Part shown: positions 63,815 through 64,000 of the stretch, one piece after another | Layout of the letters: the number at the start of each line of letters is the position of its first letter | Numbering within the stretch: position 1 is the first letter of the stretch | Source of the DNA: Pelagimonas sp050633425 | GTDB lineage: Bacteria; Pseudomonadota; Alphaproteobacteria; Rhodobacterales; Rhodobacteraceae | Assembly (NCBI RefSeq): GCF_050633425.1 | Contig: NZ_JBOEGM010000020.1 | Location: forward strand, 124,001-188,000 | Direction: 5' to 3' | DNA length: 64,000 nt | Made by a program: the position numbers and the translations under genes | Notes under the pieces: generated by a model | What the model saw: only the letters and a program-made list of their open reading frames with translations | The model's database searches: none | What the model was told of the DNA's origin: nothing

Positions 63815-64000
63815 ATCTGCCCTAGAATGCAAACCGGAACACCCAGTCATCCGGCCCCTCGACGGCCCGATGGCATGTTAGAGGGCGGGCTGTTCCACCG
63901 CCCAAAGCCGGTGCTGTCTCTCAAAGGCAGCTCAAGCGGATCAGGTGGATATCTCCTGCTTTTCGGCCCGCCATGCAGGTCATCACCTCACACGGGCATG

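Noticed and set aside
63815..64000. Sequence at the right end of the window
   Set aside because: No frame with recognised features; too short to assign to a gene continuing outside the window.

Overview
The window looks like a chromosomal segment of a marine alphaproteobacterium of the Roseobacter group (Rhodobacterales). Reasons: Iron-Rhodo-type operator boxes, TTTGCA boxes upstream of prpE like those of the short-chain fatty acid regulators of Rhodobacter relatives, a TRAP transporter linked to gamma-glutamyl-type amine catabolism, and long minus-strand operons with 4-base ATGA overlaps. No rRNA, tRNA or CRISPR array was seen.

Layout. 1-2.7 kb: an iron-regulated pair (di-heme oxidoreductase cut by the window edge, imelysin) behind tandem Iron-Rhodo boxes. 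2.8-11.5 kb: a catabolic operon (N-formylglutamate amidohydrolase-like enzyme, DctQ, DctM, DctP, glutamine-synthetase-like ligase, aldehyde dehydrogenase, Fe-alcohol dehydrogenase) with a divergent RpiR regulator; the set fits import of an amine or amino alcohol and breakdown as a gamma-glutamyl conjugate. 11.6-26.5 kb: a 17-gene minus-strand cluster for tryptophan breakdown through anthranilate and 2-aminobenzoyl-CoA: KynA, KynU, CoA ligase, the fused monooxygenase/reductase, beta-oxidation-like enzymes, RidA, a thioesterase, a LivKHMGF importer, MarR and a stand-alone RAM protein. Kynurenine formamidase is the one missing early step.

26.8-45 kb is mostly housekeeping: an MFS exporter with a His-rich tail, ThiD, a degenerate M48-like membrane protein, a SPOR protein, the nucleoside salvage operon cdd-deoA-deoB-add-upp, MaeB, a secreted protein, PrpE with its TTTGCA boxes, a conserved 168-aa protein, a small membrane protein, NAD kinase and GlyA. 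45.4-50.3 kb: a secreted PepSY protein, a ferric-reductase-like membrane protein and a Tat-exported intradiol dioxygenase, then a TetR regulator with a palindromic operator, a CPBP protease with no standard start codon, and a secreted serine hydrolase.

50.3-61 kb is an accessory region: more A+T-rich to the eye, with long gene-poor stretches, short dispersed repeats and broken genes (a gspD 3' fragment, a frameshifted orphan RHS/nuclease-toxin tip with a candidate immunity gene, an AraC regulator split by a TAA). It also holds a tightly overlapping two-gene unit, a Trypco2-family protein plus a 511-aa protein with an HEXXH motif. This is the best candidate for an undescribed (conflict-type) system. 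Next comes a secreted Cys-rich protein with three repeat modules and a Ser/Thr-rich beta-region that may be pore-forming. The right end holds a LysR regulator and two small unrecognised genes.
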